From an uncultured Neomegalonema sp. (GTDB taxonomy: Bacteria > Pseudomonadota > Alphaproteobacteria > Rhodobacterales > Rhodobacteraceae): a stretch of DNA of 34,165 nt. Position 1 is the first letter of the stretch; the number at the start of each line of letters is the position of its first letter. Below are positions 18,172 to 26,121 of the stretch, one piece after another. A model generated the notes under the pieces. The model did no database searches. It worked only from the letters and a program-made list of their open reading frames with translations, and had not been told where the DNA came from. The stretch is taken from contig CALKIZ010000044.1 in the NCBI GenBank assembly GCA_937995735.1, positions 1 through 34,165 on the forward strand, in the 5' to 3' direction. The translations under genes and the position numbers were made by a program.

Positions 18172-19301
18172 CCGCATTGATCTTCGATTATCGTCCGCGT
18201 CTCACATGGGGCGGTGTGAAGCATTGGTGGGAGACAGTAGATAGGCCGCTTCTTGCTTGTGCCTTTTTCCTGATTGCGCTTGGCATCGTGTTAAACCTCG
18301 CGACCAGCCCCGCGCTTGCGGCACGCACGAATGTTGAGCCGTTTTACTATGTAATCCGTCAGTCAGTTTTTGCCGTACCATCGGTCCTGTTGATGCTGTC
18401 ACTGTCGATGGCATCGCCAAAAGTAATCCGGCGGTTTGGTGTTCTGCTGTTTTGCGCCACGATTGCCTTGCTGATGCTGGTCCTGCTGTTCGGTGCAAGC
18501 CGTAACGGATCGCAGCGTTGGCTTTCGTTGATTTTCTTTTCACTGCAACCGTCAGAATTGGTAAAGCCTGCTTTGATTGCCGCATCCGCATGGATGTTCT
18601 CTGTCAAAGACGAACCCAATGCCCCTCCGGGATCAATGGTCGCCGCAGGGTGTCTTGGATTGACGGCATTTCTCGTCGCGCTCCAACCGGATTATAGTCA
18701 GACCGCGTTGATCTGTGCGGTTTGGGGAGTGGTCTTCTTTTTATCCGGCGCGTCAATCATCTGGGCCGTTTCGGGAGGTCTGCTCGCGATTGGCGGCGGA
18801 GCGATTGCCTATGCCACATCCCCTTATGTTGCTGAGCGCTTGCGCTTGATGGTCGATCTCGACTCGCAAAGCGGATACCAGATGCGCAAAACCGTTGCTG
18901 CAATTCGCGAAGGAGGATTGTGGGGAACCGGACCGGGAGAGGGTGTCGAAAAACTCGGCCTGCCGGATGCTCATTCCGATTTTATCATCGCGGTGGCGGC
19001 TGAAGAATACGGGCTTTTGCTGACATTGCTCGTGATCGCAGTTTACGCCTTCATCGTCGCGCGTGGCCTTTTGATGGCATCGAGTTTGAAATCTGTCTTT
19101 GCGAGATTAACCGTCAGCGGCGTTTCGGCTTTGATCGGGTTTCAGGCCTTCATCCATATCGGCGTTTCCGCTCGTTTGTTGCCGCCCACCGGTATGACGC
19201 TGCCGCTCGTTAGTTACGGCGGGTCGAGCCTGATGGCGATGGGCATTACCTTCGGATTTTTGCTTGGCCTAACCCGCATGGACATGGAGCGCGCTCCGTG
19301 A
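18168..19301 (+). CDS. ftsW: septal peptidoglycan glycosyltransferase FtsW (SEDS)
   Basis: FtsW (377 aa) polymerises lipid II at the septum together with FtsI. It is a polytopic SEDS protein with about ten helices. Diagnostic segments are ASRNGSQRWLSLIFFSLQPSEL (about residue 104), GGLWGTGPGEGVEKLGLPDAHSDFIIAVAAEEYG (about 245-280) with the conserved catalytic-region Asp, and the C-terminal TGMTLPLVSYGGSSLMAMG (about 345). Position between murD and murG is the standard one. Four-base overlaps link it to both neighbours. Confidence 0.96.
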   Translation: MTALIFDYRPRLTWGGVKHWWETVDRPLLACAFFLIALGIVLNLATSPALAARTNVEPFYYVIRQSVFAVPSVLLMLSLSMASPKVIRRFGVLLFCATIALLMLVLLFGASRNGSQRWLSLIFFSLQPSELVKPALIAASAWMFSVKDEPNAPPGSMVAAGCLGLTAFLVALQPDYSQTALICAVWGVVFFLSGASIIWAVSGGLLAIGGGAIAYATSPYVAERLRLMVDLDSQSGYQMRKTVAAIREGGLWGTGPGEGVEKLGLPDAHSDFIIAVAAEEYGLLLTLLVIAVYAFIVARGLLMASSLKSVFARLTVSGVSALIGFQAFIHIGVSARLLPPTGMTLPLVSYGGSSLMAMGITFGFLLGLTRMDMERAP

Positions 19302-20389
19302 GCAAGCTCGCTGTTCTCGCGGCTGGTGGTACGGGTGGGCATATGTTCCCCGCGCAGTCTTTGGCCGAAGAACTGCTGCGACGAGGCTGGCGCGTTGCGC
19401 TTGCTACCGACAAGCGCGGCCTGTCTTATTCGGACGGGTTTCCTGAACAGGTCGAGCGCCGTGCGCTCAAGGCGGCAACACCCGCGCGCGGTGGATTGCT
19501 GGCCAAAATCGCCGCCCCTCTTGCTTTGTTGAGTGGAACACTGGAAGCGCTCGCATGGTTTCGGGAAGACCGCCCCGATGCCGTGATTGGTTTCGGGGGC
19601 TATCCGGCTGCTCCGGCGACTGCCGCCGCAATCCGTATGAAAATCCCCCGCATCATCCATGAGCAAAACGCTGTCTTGGGTCGTGCCAATAAGCTGTTCG
19701 TCAAGCGCGTTGATTTGCTGGCCTGCGGCATTGGCAAACCTGTCAACACACCTGAGGGCGTCGAGACAGTCCTTGTCGGGAATCCGATCCGCGATTCTGC
19801 TTTGTCGCGTGCGGATACGCCGTATCAACAGATCACTGATGCGCCGATTAATCTGCTGGCATTCGGTGGTTCGCAAGGCGCGAAGGCGTTATCGGATGCG
19901 GTCCCCAAAGCGCTGGCGCTGTTGCCTGACGAAACGCGAAAGCGGTTGAAGGTGACCTTGCAAGTTCGCGATGAAGGATTGGCCGAAGCACAATCTGTTT
20001 TCTCGGGCGCAGGGATTACAGCCGAAGCCGGTGCTTTCTTTGATGATATGCCGCAGCGTATAGCGGACGCGCATTTGGTCATTGCACGAGCGGGTGCATC
20101 GACTTGCGCCGAGCTTACGGCGTTGGGTCGTCCTTCGATCCTTATTCCTCTGCCAAGTGCAACGGGAGATCATCAGACGGCCAATGCCCGATCACTGGAG
20201 CAAGAGGGCGGCGCAATTCTTTTGCCGCAATCTGAAATGACGCCGCAAGGCCTTGCGGATACACTCGCGGGACTTTTTGCTGAACCGCATCGTCTGACCG
20301 CAATGGCGGAAAAAGCGAAAATGCTTGGAAAACCGGCGGCGGCAAGCGATCTTGCTGATCTGGTCGAGAAATACGCAAGCCAAAATTAA
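19298..20389 (+). CDS. murG: lipid II synthase MurG
   Basis: MurG (363 aa) transfers GlcNAc from UDP-GlcNAc to lipid I at the inner face of the membrane. It is a GT-B glycosyltransferase. The N-terminal glycine loop [19 protein letters not shown] (residues 8-26), [10 protein letters not shown], the [15 protein letters not shown] block and the second glycine loop [17 protein letters not shown] are clear. The nucleotide-sugar site region [11 protein letters not shown] and [14 protein letters not shown] complete it. The start is GTG overlapping the ftsW TGA. It is followed by a 164-base gap, the largest inside the cluster. Confidence 0.97.
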   Translation: MSKLAVLAAGGTGGHMFPAQSLAEELLRRGWRVALATDKRGLSYSDGFPEQVERRALKAATPARGGLLAKIAAPLALLSGTLEALAWFREDRPDAVIGFGGYPAAPATAAAIRMKIPRIIHEQNAVLGRANKLFVKRVDLLACGIGKPVNTPEGVETVLVGNPIRDSALSRADTPYQQITDAPINLLAFGGSQGAKALSDAVPKALALLPDETRKRLKVTLQVRDEGLAEAQSVFSGAGITAEAGAFFDDMPQRIADAHLVIARAGASTCAELTALGRPSILIPLPSATGDHQTANARSLEQEGGAILLPQSEMTPQGLADTLAGLFAEPHRLTAMAEKAKMLGKPAAASDLADLVEKYASQN

Positions 20390-20553
20390 CCTTTCATTTA
20401 CCGTTCCAGCCAAAGCTACTTCTCGATACCGCGCGCGAGGACACTTACTTTGCCTTAGTCATGCCTAACAGACTTGCACACTCCCGCGTATCCGGTCAGA
20501 AGAGCCAAGATAAACGCGCCAAGAAAAAAGCGTGGCACATAACGGAGCGAGCA

Positions 20554-21960
20554 ATGACAGGCATTCCTTTTGATATGGGTCCGATCCATTTCATCGGCAT
20601 TGGCGGTATTGGCATGAGCGGTATTGCCGAAGTCATGTTGAACCTCGGCTATAAAGTCCAAGGGTCCGATCAACGCGAAAGTCCGATTGTACAGCGCCTG
20701 CGCTCGATGGGCGCAACGGTTCATATCGGTCATGCTCCTGAGAATGTTGCCGAAGCGAGCGTCATTGTCGTGTCTTCGGCCATTAAAGATGAGAATGTCG
20801 AACTCGCGGCTGCACGGGGCAATCGTTTGCCGGTTGTCCGCCGTGCCGAGATGCTTGCAGAGTTGATGCGTCTTAAACTGAATGTCGCGGTGGCCGGTAC
20901 GCATGGCAAAACGACAACGACATCGCTTGTCGCAACCTTGCTTGATGCTGGTGGGATTGACCCGACGGTGATCAATGGCGGGATTATCCAGTCCTACGGC
21001 TCGAACGCGCGTAAGGGCGAGGGCGAATGGATGGTGGTCGAAGCCGACGAGAGTGACGGCACGTTCGTTAAACTGCCTGCAACGATTGGGGTGATCACCA
21101 ATATTGACCCGGAGCATATGGAGCATTACGGCAGCTTCGATAATCTGCGTGCCGCATTCCTGCGTTTTGTTGAGAATATTCCGTTTTATGGCGCTGCGGT
21201 TTGCTGCATTGACCATCCCGAAGTTCAAGCCCTGATTGGACGGGTCAAAGACCGCAAAATCATTACCTACGGGTTCAGCCCGCAAGCAGACATTCGCGTT
21301 GTGAACCTGCGCTACGAGTTGGGCACTGCCCGATTTGATGTCGAACTTCGCAATGGCACGACCCGTCTGGTTGAAGGCTTTAGCTTGCCAATTCCAGGCG
21401 ATCACAACGTCCTTAATGCATTGGCCGCAATCGGCGTGGCACGGCAGCTTGGTATCAGCGACGACGCGATCAGAGACGGGCTTGCTGGCTTTGCCGGTGT
21501 GAAGCGCCGCTTTACCCATGTCGGCGATTGGAATGGCATCCGCATCATTGATGATTACGGCCACCATCCGGTTGAGATTGCGGCTGTGCTCAAGGCGGCA
21601 CGGGCTTCGACGCAAGGTCGGATTATTGCCATTCATCAGCCGCACCGCTTTACACGGCTCTCGCATCTTTTCGAAGATTTCTGCAACTGCTTTAACGATG
21701 CAGATGTTGCTGTGATTGCCGATGTCTACACTGCCGGAGAAGACCCGATTGAAGGCGCAGACCGGGACTCCCTCGTGGCTGGCCTGACCGAGCGCGGTCA
21801 CCGCCGCGCGCTCACGATTGACGGCCCGGAAGACCTCCCCGCTTTGATCGCCGCTGAAGCGCAACCCGGCGATATGGTGGTTTGCCTCGGTGCAGGTTCA
21901 ATCACGACATGGGCGAATGAACTGGCGGAGGCGCTGGGAAAGCATGAGCAGGCGGCGTGA
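20554..21960 (+). CDS. murC: UDP-N-acetylmuramate:L-alanine ligase MurC
   Basis: MurC (468 aa) adds L-alanine to UDP-MurNAc. An upstream ATG at 20461 would add 31 basic residues, but I choose 20554 because homologues begin with this [20 protein letters not shown] line and GGAG lies 8 bases upstream. The N-terminal glycine loop [17 protein letters not shown] loop [11 protein letters not shown] (from Gly115), [47 protein letters not shown] and HQPHRFTRL are all present. The 164 bases before it could hold a second promoter. Its TGA overlaps the GTG of the DUF4365-like gene, where murB would be expected. Confidence 0.97.
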   Translation: MTGIPFDMGPIHFIGIGGIGMSGIAEVMLNLGYKVQGSDQRESPIVQRLRSMGATVHIGHAPENVAEASVIVVSSAIKDENVELAAARGNRLPVVRRAEMLAELMRLKLNVAVAGTHGKTTTTSLVATLLDAGGIDPTVINGGIIQSYGSNARKGEGEWMVVEADESDGTFVKLPATIGVITNIDPEHMEHYGSFDNLRAAFLRFVENIPFYGAAVCCIDHPEVQALIGRVKDRKIITYGFSPQADIRVVNLRYELGTARFDVELRNGTTRLVEGFSLPIPGDHNVLNALAAIGVARQLGISDDAIRDGLAGFAGVKRRFTHVGDWNGIRIIDDYGHHPVEIAAVLKAARASTQGRIIAIHQPHRFTRLSHLFEDFCNCFNDADVAVIADVYTAGEDPIEGADRDSLVAGLTERGHRRALTIDGPEDLPALIAAEAQPGDMVVCLGAGSITTWANELAEALGKHEQAA

Positions 21961-22451
21961 CTACACTATTGTCTGATGCAGACCGACAGGAGGCACTTTC
22001 AGTCGTTTATCTGTCTGCGCTCGCTGCCAGCGCAGGTTTTGTTACAGGAAAACATGACTTTGATCGTGATGGTACTGACTTACAGGTACGCGCTGGCGGA
22101 GGAAACTTTCCGACGATTGATTTCCAACTCAAGGCGACGTTCAATCTTCCAGGAGACAATAATAATTGGAAATTTCCTCTAAAAAAGAGAAACTATGATC
22201 TCTTGATAGCGGATACTCAATGTCCCCGTTACCTTGCAGTCTTGAAAATGCCGCGAGATAGCGCAAACTGGGTGACAATTACCGATAGCGAATTGGTGCT
22301 CAAAGAATGTCTTTTCTGGGTTTCGCTGAAGGGCTTGTCGCCGTCAAATAATACGACCAGTGTGACAATCGAGATTCCAAAAGCTAACTTACTCAACGAA
22401 ACGGCACTTAAAAAGATGATTGATGCTGCAAGGAGTGGAGGGACGATATGA
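21957..22451 (+). CDS. DUF4365-like protein, putative PD-(D/E)XK nuclease
   Basis: A 164-aa protein that I recognise as DUF4365-like. The arrangement is Glu12 in an N-terminal helix ([21 protein letters not shown]), then [12 protein letters not shown] with Asp38 and Asp41, then the strand IDFQLKATF with Gln57-x-Lys59. This E...D...QxK order matches the PD-(D/E)XK nuclease fold in its QxK form. A metal-dependent DNA- or RNA-cutting role is therefore plausible but unproven. Translation starts at GTG within the murC stop (GTGA), and the stop overlaps the next ATG (ATGA), so expression follows the cell-wall operon. Base composition is more AT-rich than the flanking mur genes, which suggests acquisition by transfer. 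Confidence 0.8.
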   Translation: MTTLLSDADRQEALSVVYLSALAASAGFVTGKHDFDRDGTDLQVRAGGGNFPTIDFQLKATFNLPGDNNNWKFPLKKRNYDLLIADTQCPRYLAVLKMPRDSANWVTITDSELVLKECLFWVSLKGLSPSNNTTSVTIEIPKANLLNETALKKMIDAARSGGTI

Positions 22452-23560
22452 ATTCCTTAAAACTCGACCCACAAGCTTTACGTGCGGTTACACCTGCAGC
22501 ACTGTCAGCTTACGCACGATCCTCGGGCTGGAAGCCTCAAGGCCCAATAGGTGATTTTTCACATTTGTTCGCTGCAGATGCATTTCCAGAAATTTTAGTG
22601 CCAAATACGAATGCGCTCGATGATTATGCGAGCGTTGTTTCTAGCTTGATAGATGTTTTCTCGGATAAGCAAAATCGCAACCAATATGAGGTTTATCGAG
22701 ATTTGGTTGACGCGGATAACGACGTTATTCGAGTTCGTGCGACAGGTGATGCGGAAGATGGATCGATTCCGATTGACGCCGGGGTAGAGCTGGTCGTCAA
22801 CGCAAAGAATATGTTACTTGCGGCTGCTTGTGCAGAGGTTTCGCCTAATCAGCCGGTGTATCGTGCTGGCGCTAATAAAGAAGCGAACGCTTTTATGGAA
22901 CGTGTTCGGCTTGGACAGACTGAGCATGGTAGTTTTGTCGTTACAATGCTGACCGGGATCGCCCCGCCGATTCAATCAGATTTATTCGAAGACACTGTGC
23001 CGATAGAGCGGCGGATCACTACCAAACTGGTTTCGTCTCTTCAGGCTGTTAGGGAATTCATGTCCAATGTTTCCGTTGGTACTCCTGATCCTGTAGCTGG
23101 GGCGCTATCGAATGGTGTCAGCGCCAACCTGTGTGAAGCGATGGCTCATCTGGTTGATATTGGAGATCGAGTTAGCGTTGGTGTCTCATGGGCGCGCACC
23201 CGACCCACATTGGTGGATCAACGCCCTTTACTTCAATTTTCCAACGCGGATTCTGAAATTCTCCATGCGGGAGCAAGATTGCTGAGAGAAAACACTCCAT
23301 ATTTCGGAGTGGAAATTCGGGGATATGTTTATAGGCTTCAATCGGAAAAGGATAATCCTGAAGGAACAGTTTCACTTCGGGGGTTATTTGATGGTAATTT
23401 AAGAACTATTACTGCAGACCTTGACGGTGCGAATTACCAAATAGCAGTTGATACTCACGGGGATCGCCAAGAGATCATTGCTCGTGGAGATTTGAAGCGG
23501 TACGGTGAACGTTGGAAGTTGACTAACGCGCGTATTGAAGCTGCCCACGAGGACGATTAA
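22448..23560 (+). CDS. partner protein of the DUF4365-like nuclease, unknown family
   Basis: A 370-aa soluble protein with no signal peptide or membrane helix. I cannot assign a known domain. Three parts can be seen. The N-terminal region (1-110) contains SAYARSSGWKPQGPIGDFSHLF and ILVPNTNALDDYASVVSSLIDVFSD. The middle helical region (110-270) includes AAACAEVSPNQPVYRAGANKEANAFMERVRLGQTEHGSFVV and SNGVSANLCEAMAHLVDIGD. The C-terminal 90 residues look strand-rich (IRGYVYRLQSEKDNPEGTVSLRG to GDLKRYGERWKLTNA), possibly a small barrel. It overlaps the nuclease-like gene by 4 bases and ends 13 bases before murB. Tight coupling suggests the two proteins act together, as sensor, adaptor or inhibitor; that is inference. 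The sample 22561-22620 has 25 G/C in 60. Confidence 0.8.
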   Translation: MNSLKLDPQALRAVTPAALSAYARSSGWKPQGPIGDFSHLFAADAFPEILVPNTNALDDYASVVSSLIDVFSDKQNRNQYEVYRDLVDADNDVIRVRATGDAEDGSIPIDAGVELVVNAKNMLLAAACAEVSPNQPVYRAGANKEANAFMERVRLGQTEHGSFVVTMLTGIAPPIQSDLFEDTVPIERRITTKLVSSLQAVREFMSNVSVGTPDPVAGALSNGVSANLCEAMAHLVDIGDRVSVGVSWARTRPTLVDQRPLLQFSNADSEILHAGARLLRENTPYFGVEIRGYVYRLQSEKDNPEGTVSLRGLFDGNLRTITADLDGANYQIAVDTHGDRQEIIARGDLKRYGERWKLTNARIEAAHEDD

Positions 23561-23573
23561 AATAGAGCGAAAA

Positions 23574-24446
23574 ATGACCTCCCCTTGGAATGGTCGCCTG
23601 CTCGAAGGCAAAGACCTTGCTCCCTATACGTGGTTTCGCGCTGGCGGTCCTGCTGCGCGGCTGGCGACTCCTTATGATGAGGCGGCGCTGTCGCAATTAT
23701 TGCGCGAGACAACAGGATTGGTCCTCGCGATTGGAGTCGGGTCTAATCTTCTTGTGCGGGATGGCGGGATAGAGGGAACAGTGATCCGGCTCGGGCGCGG
23801 CTTTAATGGCATTGAGGTTGAAGGCAATCGCATTCGCGCCGGGTCTGCTGCGCTCGATGCCAAAGTGGCTATCGCGGCGGCGGATGTGGGCATCGCGGGT
23901 CTTGAATTTTTGCGCGGTGTGCCCGGAACTATTGGCGGCGCAGTGCGTATGAACGCTGGATGCTACGGTGTTGAGACGAAAGACCGCCTGATCGAAGCGC
24001 GTGTTGCTCTGCGGGACGGTACGATCCGAACTTTCTCAAACGCTGAGCTTGGTTTCGCGTATCGCCATTGCGCTCTTGCCGATGATGCCGTCGTGATCGA
24101 GGCGATTTTCGAAGGCGCACCCGATGACCCTTCAACGATCCACGAACGCATGAACACGCTGATGGCCAACCGCGAAGCGGCGCAGCCGATCCGCGAAAAG
24201 ACCGGCGGCTCGACTTTCCGCAATCCCGCTGGAGAGAGTGCGTGGAAATTGGTTGATGCAGCAGGCGGACGGGGCTTGCGTGTTGGCGGTGCGCAGATGA
24301 GTGAAAAGCACTGTAATTTCATGGTCAACACCGGCGATGCCACAGCCGCCGATCTCGAAACCCTCGGCGAGACAATCCGCGACCGTGTTCGGGAGACGTC
24401 CGGCTATGATCTGCACTGGGAAATCAAGCGGATCGGGAAAGCCTAA
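23574..24446 (+). CDS. murB: UDP-N-acetylenolpyruvoylglucosamine reductase MurB
   Basis: MurB (290 aa) reduces UDP-GlcNAc-enolpyruvate to UDP-MurNAc with NADPH and FAD. The frame opens at 23535, but ATG at 23574 comes after the previous gene's stop and a GAG-containing leader, and homologues begin near this residue. FAD-site segments TWFRAGGPAARLATP, GVGSNLLVRDGG and RGVPGTIGGAVRMNAGCYG are intact. The catalytic serine loop PIREKTGGSTFRNPAG and the C-terminal SEKHCNFMVNTGDATAADL, with a conserved Glu, are present. It is the last dcw gene in the window; neither ddl nor ftsQ follows. Confidence 0.96.
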   Translation: MTSPWNGRLLEGKDLAPYTWFRAGGPAARLATPYDEAALSQLLRETTGLVLAIGVGSNLLVRDGGIEGTVIRLGRGFNGIEVEGNRIRAGSAALDAKVAIAAADVGIAGLEFLRGVPGTIGGAVRMNAGCYGVETKDRLIEARVALRDGTIRTFSNAELGFAYRHCALADDAVVIEAIFEGAPDDPSTIHERMNTLMANREAAQPIREKTGGSTFRNPAGESAWKLVDAAGGRGLRVGGAQMSEKHCNFMVNTGDATAADLETLGETIRDRVRETSGYDLHWEIKRIGKA

Positions 24447-25076
24447 CGCCGAGGCTGACATGGTGTGAAACCCTGAAGGTGGCAACCGTTCCTCGGCATC
24501 ATAGATGTATTCCGTAACGGCCTGCGCCTCCCGCCCGGATTTCGGGGGGAGGTGAGGGAACGGTGACACGGGCAAGCCCTTATCGGGCGGGCGCTCAATG
24601 CGGGGTTCGGCCAATTGCCGGTCGCGAAGCGCTGGTGACGGATGTTTTTCAAGGCGGGGCGAAAGCCGACGCGGGGAGATTACGCCCCGCATTTGCTTTT
24701 CGATCCGGCGTATCAGGCGCGCGGCATGGCGCGGTAAATGCGTCAGCACCGCAAGCAAGGCCTTGAGCCGTTCGCGGCAGTCAGACAGCGAGACATCCTT
24801 TTCGTCCGCCACAAACGCATGGGCGAGAGACTCGGAAAATCTGCTTTGGCCGATAGCCATACCGCCATGGGATTCCATCAAGCGGGCCTGTGCAATCACC
24901 AGATATTGCGCAGCAGTTTCGGCGCGGGACAGCATCGCCCGAAGAAAACCACAGGCCGAGATTGAGAAACCGCGCGAGATCGGACCAAGGGACAACACCC
25001 CAACCAAAACGACCAGCCCCGCAACAAGGCGGAGCAGTTTGAGCCGCTGAGTTTCTATTGCCCGTTCGAAGTCCAC
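24132..25076 (-). CDS. putative membrane-anchored protein of unknown function, 3' end overlapping murB
   Basis: I do not recognise the family. The start is GTG at 25076 with GAGAGG about 12 bases upstream. The first 200 codons have a coding-like pattern: an N-terminal helix (about residues 14-32, LLRLVAGLVVLVGVLSLGP), a second weakly hydrophobic helix with AETAAQYLVIAQARLM, a basic middle (LPRHAARLIRRIEKQMRG) and a proline-rich stretch (PPDKGLPVSPFPHLPPKSG). From about 24446 to 24132 the frame is simply antisense to murB, so the last 105 residues are suspect and the original stop may have been lost. It may be a degraded or C-terminally altered gene. Confidence 0.45.
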   Translation of the reverse strand: MDFERAIETQRLKLLRLVAGLVVLVGVLSLGPISRGFSISACGFLRAMLSRAETAAQYLVIAQARLMESHGGMAIGQSRFSESLAHAFVADEKDVSLSDCRERLKALLAVLTHLPRHAARLIRRIEKQMRGVISPRRLSPRLEKHPSPALRDRQLAEPRIERPPDKGLPVSPFPHLPPKSGREAQAVTEYIYDAEERLPPSGFHTMSASALGFPDPLDFPVQIIAGRLPNTVADCLAEGFEIGGCGIAGVDHEITVLFTHLRTANTQAPSACCINQFPRTLSSGIAESRAAGLFADRLRRFAVGHQRVHAFVDR

Positions 25077-25447
25077 GCCGTCTTTTGCCTCTCGTTTGAA
25101 TCAACAACAGCAAAAAGAACTAAATATGAACATTTGTCAAGATGAATTTGCAAAAGCAAATTCATACAACCTCGACGCCAAGGCAAAACCGGCAGCGACA
25201 AGTGCATTTTTCTCAACATTGCCGCAGGCAATGACCGGAGAAAAATCACTGAAAGCCAAGAGCAATCTTCGCCACAGGGAAGCAAATTCGTCGGACCTCG
25301 ACACGAGCGCAAAACCGGCAGCGGCAGATGCATTTTTTGAAGAAAAATCGTTGAAAGCCGAAAAGTTCGACGACATAGGAAAGCAAATTCATACAACCTC
25401 GACGCCAACGCAAAACCAACAACACAGCGCTTCAAGATATTCAGGTC

Positions 25448-25470
25448 ATCATCGGACTTGTTCCGATGAT
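25448..25470. repeat. REP-like palindrome 1
   Basis: A perfect 9-bp inverted repeat, ATCATCGGA (25448-25456) with TCCGATGAT (25462-25470), around a CTTGT loop. It is one of two palindromes inserted in the third copy of the local tandem repeat. Confidence 0.7.
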
Positions 25471-25504
25471 CCAGGGCGGCACACGCCAGTGTTTCTGGTT
25501 CTGG

Positions 25505-25527
25505 ATTGCCCGAACAGGTCGGGCAAT
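25505..25527. repeat. REP-like palindrome 2
   Basis: A perfect 9-bp inverted repeat, ATTGCCCGA (25505-25513) with TCGGGCAAT (25519-25527), loop ACAGG. The arms and the following GAC resemble palindromic intergenic repeats that are frequent in alphaproteobacterial genomes. It lies 35 bases after palindrome 1, and the pair may form one composite element. Confidence 0.7.
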
Positions 25528-25678
25528 GACAGGGTAAGCAAAAATCATCGAGAGTAGAAAAGTTCGGCGATATAGGGAAACCACATCGCGGAAACTGAAC
25601 AAGTTTATTCAGGCAGAATAAAAACAGTCGCCGACAAAATTTATTCAATTAAAGTGTTAAGCCAATTCCGGAAGTCAG

Positions 25679-25909
25679 TTAGCGGTAGAGGTTCAGGTCG
25701 CCGGCGGCAAAGCCCAGCGGGTCTTCCTGCAGGAACCGTCCTGTGGCCGGATCGTAATGGCGGGCGCGGTAATAGTAGAGACCGCTCTCGGCATCATACT
25801 CGCGGCCCGTAAACCCGTAAGGCTGATCGACGACAGCCGCGCCGGTGGCGCTCACCCCGTGTGCAGTGCCCCTTGACGCCGGACGCCTACGCAGAGTGGT
25901 GCGCTGCAT
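25679..25909 (-). pseudogene. RHS repeat-associated core domain fragment
   Basis: The minus-strand frame contains an unmistakable RHS core ending: YGFTGREYDAESGLYYY, then RARHYDPATGRFLQEDPLGF, then AAGDLNLYR followed at once by TAA. In intact RHS proteins this block continues with RYVxNNPxxxxDPxG and then a variable C-terminal toxin, which is missing. Upstream, similarity stops near 25860, within about 60 codons. The piece is therefore an orphan fragment cut at both ends, one end joining the repeat region. No RHS shell or immunity gene is nearby, so no function is expected. Confidence 0.8.
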
Positions 25910-26048
25910 TGCGTGCGGCCAAGCCGGAGTTTAAGTGTCAATTTGTCGTGGAGCGGCTGGCCGGGGAACGCAGTTGCAAAATAGCGGCTTCTGGAGTACC
26001 TGATTGCGCAAATGGTGCAGTGCAAACAAACTTGCTCATTGATTTTTT

Positions 26049-26075
26049 GCTAGCGAATCGAAGGGATTCGCTAGC
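26049..26075. promoter_or_regulatory. perfect inverted repeat upstream of the glycan operon
   Basis: GCTAGCGAATC (26049-26059) and GATTCGCTAGC (26065-26075) form a perfect 11-bp stem with a 5-base loop, 46 bases before the dioxygenase ATG. It is preceded by a T-run and followed by AT-rich sequence without a U-tract, so it is not a typical intrinsic terminator for the plus strand. It could be an operator for a dimeric regulator or a leader hairpin. Confidence 0.5.
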
Positions 26076-26121
26076 ATCGTTTATTAAATTAGTTTTGCTT
26101 GTGTCTTGGAAGGAAGTGCAA

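Larger units (their letters stand above)
25154..25592 (+). repeat. degenerate tandem repeat carrying palindromic inserts
   Basis: Three diverged copies share AAGCAAATTC, then ACCTCGAC, then GCAAAACC: they begin at about 25154, 25279 and 25380. Copies 1 and 2 continue through CCGGCAGCG and GTGCATTTTT or ATGCATTTTT. Copy 2 ends with GAAAAGTTCGACGACATAGG (25360-25379), and the same tail recurs, slightly changed, at about 25558-25577 after copy 3. Copy 3 is therefore split by extra sequence containing two palindromes, and copy 1 has a shorter palindrome (ATTGCCGCAGGCAAT) at the equivalent place. Reading frames exist on both strands here, but they only follow the repeat and are not credible genes. 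Confidence 0.7.

Noticed and set aside
20461-20553. Upstream ATG adding 31 residues to MurC.
   Set aside because: The extension is highly basic and unlike MurC N-termini, and ATG 20554 has a good ribosome site.
20455-21864. 469-codon minus-strand frame opposite murC.
   Set aside because: It lies wholly antisense to an intact conserved gene; its length is explained by GC-biased codon positions.
25154-25450. The spaced repeats were considered as a CRISPR array.
   Set aside because: The copies are long, diverged and few, with no constant short repeat or unique spacers, and no cas genes are present.
25055-25648. Minus-strand frame of 197 codons and an overlapping plus-strand frame of 153 codons.
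   Set aside because: Both simply translate the degenerate tandem repeat; they have no start signal or protein-like composition and contradict each other.
25861-26121. N-terminal extension of the dioxygenase from GTG at 25861.
   Set aside because: It begins at the edge of the RHS fragment, crosses a hairpin and AT-rich leader, and ignores the strong ribosome site before ATG 26122. It may contain a gene scrap that I cannot identify.
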